NCBI GenBank assembly: GCA_017544665.1
Contig: JAFYDS010000069.1
Span: forward strand, 1-33,216
Reading direction: 5' to 3'
DNA: 33,216 nucleotides
Source of the DNA: Clostridia bacterium
GTDB taxonomy: Bacteria > Bacillota > Clostridia > Oscillospirales > Acutalibacteraceae
Shown: piece by piece, positions 32,013 through 33,216 of the stretch
How the letters are laid out: every line of letters begins with the position of its first letter
Numbering within the stretch: position 1 is the stretch's first letter
Position numbers and translations under genes: made by a program
Notes under the pieces: model-generated
The model's input: the letters and a program-made list of their open reading frames with translations, nothing else
Databases searched by the model: none
Told to the model about the DNA's origin: nothing

Positions 32013-32455
32013 ATGAACCCCACGAACCTACTGATTGACGATCTGGTTTTGGACAAAGCGGGCGTGGATCAGGTCTCCGGCGTTTTGCAGGATTGGATGA
32101 CGCAGGCGAAGGTCAACCGCAAAAACGTGCTGCGCTGCCGGCTTGCCGCGGAAAGTCTGCTCGAAGATATCTGCTTTCATTTTGAACGCAAACTGCACGT
32201 TTCAGTGGAGGCCCGCCGGCAGGGCGAAACAATCGCGGCGCGGCAGATGACGGTCATTTTCTCAAAGGAGATGTATCGGCGCAACCTGCGCGAGAGCCTG
32301 CTTTTCACCGGGGTCTGCCCACGGTGGAAGACTATGTAGAAATCGGCGTGCCGCGATTCAGCCTCTATATCCCACTCTTTACCGTCGTCGCCTTTTTTGT
32401 CGAGCTCAAAGACTTCTTCCAAAGGCTGTTCTCCTTCCCCCGCATCACGCGGTAA
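32013..32455 (+). pseudogene. Frameshifted gene: N-terminal domain plus C-terminal module shared with 14112-15032
   Basis: The first frame (32013-32339) encodes 108 residues beginning MNPTNLLIDDLVLDKAGVDQ with RLAAESLLEDICFHF, weakly like the N-terminal helices of histidine-kinase-type ATPase domains. At about 32308-32320 one base is missing relative to copy A (ACCGGGGTC against ACCGGTGGT). The homologous sequence continues in the other frame as PTVEDYVEIGVPRFSLYIPL to RITR and stops at 32453-32455. Adding one base would give about 147 residues. An AGAGGAA site precedes the ATG. It may be a true decayed gene, a sequencing error or, less likely, a frameshift product; no good slippery heptamer is seen. 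Confidence 0.7.
32221..32452 (+). repeat. Direct repeat copy B (C-terminal module, frameshifted)
   Basis: This copy matches 14803-15029 in the same orientation, with the exact 27-nt stretch at 32411-32437. The single-base deletion near 32310 breaks its frame. Confidence 0.75.
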
Positions 32456-32476
32456 CCAAACGATTCGGACACAAAG

Positions 32477-32503
32477 CAGCCCCGCCGGTGATTGGCGGGG
32501 CTG
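32477..32503. terminator. Intrinsic terminator at the end of the glycan operon
   Basis: A perfect 10-bp GC-rich stem (32477-32486 with 32494-32503) with a 7-nt loop is followed by TTCTTTG on the plus strand and by TTTG on the minus strand. It lies between convergent genes and probably serves both. Confidence 0.75.
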
Positions 32504-32531
32504 TTCTTTGCGTTTCTGTCAAATTGTTTGG

Positions 32532-33050
32532 TTAAACCCGATAAACGTAGTCGGATTTGCGCGGCTTCGGTTCGGCTTCGGGCTGCGCGGCATAGCCGAG
32601 GATCAGGTGGCCGATGCCCTCATAGTCGCCCTCGATGCCGAGCGATTTCAAAATGGCCTTGCCTTCGGCGCTCTCGAACTCTTCCTTTGCGCGATGGATC
32701 CAGCAGCTGGCAACGCCGAGATCGGCCGCTGCGTTCATCAGGTTGCCCATGACGAGGCTGCCGTCATAGAGATAGGTCGGCACGCTCTTGTCGGCCAGCA
32801 CGATCAGCAGCTCCGGCGCGCCGTAAAAGGGGTCGCTCTGCGCACCCATCACGGCGGCGTTCATTTTTGAAAGCTTGTCGCGCAGCGCCCGGTCCGTCAC
32901 CGCGATGATGATCGGCGACTGTCTGCCCATCCCGGTCGCGGCATAGGTGCCGGCTTCGATGATGGCGTTCAGCTTTTCTTCTTCGATCAGGTCTTCTTTG
33001 TAGGCGCGGCAGCTGCGCCGCGTTTTGAGGGTTGTCAGGGTTTCTGCCAT
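32532..33050 (-). CDS. Nitroreductase family protein (FMN-dependent)
   Basis: This 172-residue cytoplasmic flavoprotein would use FMN and NAD(P)H to reduce nitro compounds, quinones or similar acceptors. RRSCRAYKEDLI near the N-terminus matches the family's RRSxRxF/Y phosphate-binding start. TYAATGMGRQSP is the following FMN loop, and DGSLVMGNLMNAAADLGVASCWI is the dimer-interface helix. HLILGYAAQPEAEPKPRK is the usual C-terminal ending. The length is typical of the short subfamily. AAGGAGG lies about 9 nt before the ATG, inside the 13-bp gap after the upstream ferritin-like gene, so the two are almost certainly co-transcribed and may share a redox or oxygen-stress role. Confidence 0.92.
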   Translation of the reverse strand: MAETLTTLKTRRSCRAYKEDLIEEEKLNAIIEAGTYAATGMGRQSPIIIAVTDRALRDKLSKMNAAVMGAQSDPFYGAPELLIVLADKSVPTYLYDGSLVMGNLMNAAADLGVASCWIHRAKEEFESAEGKAILKSLGIEGDYEGIGHLILGYAAQPEAEPKPRKSDYVYRV

Positions 33051-33063
33051 GGTTGTTTCCTCC

Positions 33064-33216
33064 TTAATGCTCCAGTAATGCCATCACGGTATCGCCGTGC
33101 CGTTTTTCGTCGTCTTTCACGCTTTGCACCTCCGGAAAGCTTTTTGCAACCGGCGCATAGGTGTTGACCGCCGCGTATTCAAACTTGGCAATGATCGGAT
33201 AAAGACGTTTTTTGCC
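33064..33216 (-). CDS. C-terminal end of a ferritin-like/rubrerythrin-type protein (partial)
   Basis: Fifty codons are visible before the TAA at 33064-33066, and the gene runs off the right edge. The fragment contains KFEYAAVNTYAPVAKSFPEV and DDEKRHGDTVMALLEH. The ExxH in EKRHGD is the second-half diiron ligand motif of ferritin-like four-helix proteins such as rubrerythrin, which reduce peroxide in anaerobes. The assignment rests on this short piece only. It precedes the nitroreductase gene by 13 bp. Confidence 0.5.
   Translation of the reverse strand, partial: GKKRLYPIIAKFEYAAVNTYAPVAKSFPEVQSVKDDEKRHGDTVMALLEH

Noticed and set aside
32304-32320. Programmed -1 frameshifting in the last gene of the glycan operon
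   Set aside because: The shift direction would fit -1, but there is no X XXY YYZ slippery heptamer; a one-base deletion relative to copy A is simpler.

Overview
The window looks like a chromosomal segment of a Gram-positive, low-to-mid GC anaerobe of the class Clostridia, probably a gut Oscillospiraceae/Ruminococcaceae-type bacterium. The grounds are strong AGGAGG-type ribosome binding sites, sigma-A promoters (TTGACT-18-TAATAT, TTGCAA-17-TATAAT, TTGATT-17-TATAAT), LPXTG-type wall-anchored proteins, sortases, SpaA/Cna-B pilin domains and a large glycan-degradation operon. No species can be named from the sequence alone.

Left part (1-12.5 kb). The 3' end of a YD-repeat protein meets, at a bidirectional terminator, a minus-strand sortase-assembled pilus operon. 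In transcription order the operon holds a small coiled-coil protein (12410-12132), a signal-peptidase-I homologue (12139-11459), the backbone pilin (11292-9436, LPSTGG), a class C pilin sortase (9257-8328), a Pro/Thr-stalked wall protein (8322-7375, LPNTG), a second sortase (7378-6770) and a 1915-residue tip-type adhesin with a fibro-slime domain (6558-811, non-canonical MPSVGG sorting signal). The signal-peptidase homologue has lost both catalytic residues (Ser to Gly95, Lys to Arg131), so it is probably an assembly factor like streptococcal SipA. Two gaps of this operon, 9301-9416 and 6617-6784, can fold into long closing stems enclosing internal hairpins.

Middle (12.5-17.9 kb). A divergent regulatory gap is followed by a plus-strand pair: a putative lipoprotein and an exported protein with a distinctive C-terminal module. 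These converge on a minus-strand adhesin of 803 residues that combines a thioester domain (Cys203/Gln278), a canonical YPKN pilin motif, a polyproline linker, a SpaA domain and LPSTGG. It lies outside the main pilus operon and has its own promoter and a two-hairpin leader.

Right part (17.9-32.5 kb). One co-directional run of genes has a single recognisable promoter beside a TGTATA-AC-TATACA inverted repeat. In order it encodes a GH99/WbsX-like exported protein, a GDPD-like protein with an altered active site, a GH3 enzyme, a GH78 alpha-L-rhamnosidase, a GH43 enzyme, an exported metallo-beta-lactamase fused to a sugar isomerase-type TIM barrel, a class-C beta-lactamase-fold hydrolase, a GH101-like protein, and a frameshifted gene. 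The last gene carries the same C-terminal module as the 14112-15032 gene, so direct repeats flank about 17 kb. The enzyme set suggests stepwise breakdown of a complex, rhamnose-containing or mucin-like glycan, but no transporter or regulator for it is in the window. Beyond a shared terminator lie a minus-strand nitroreductase and the end of a ferritin-like protein.
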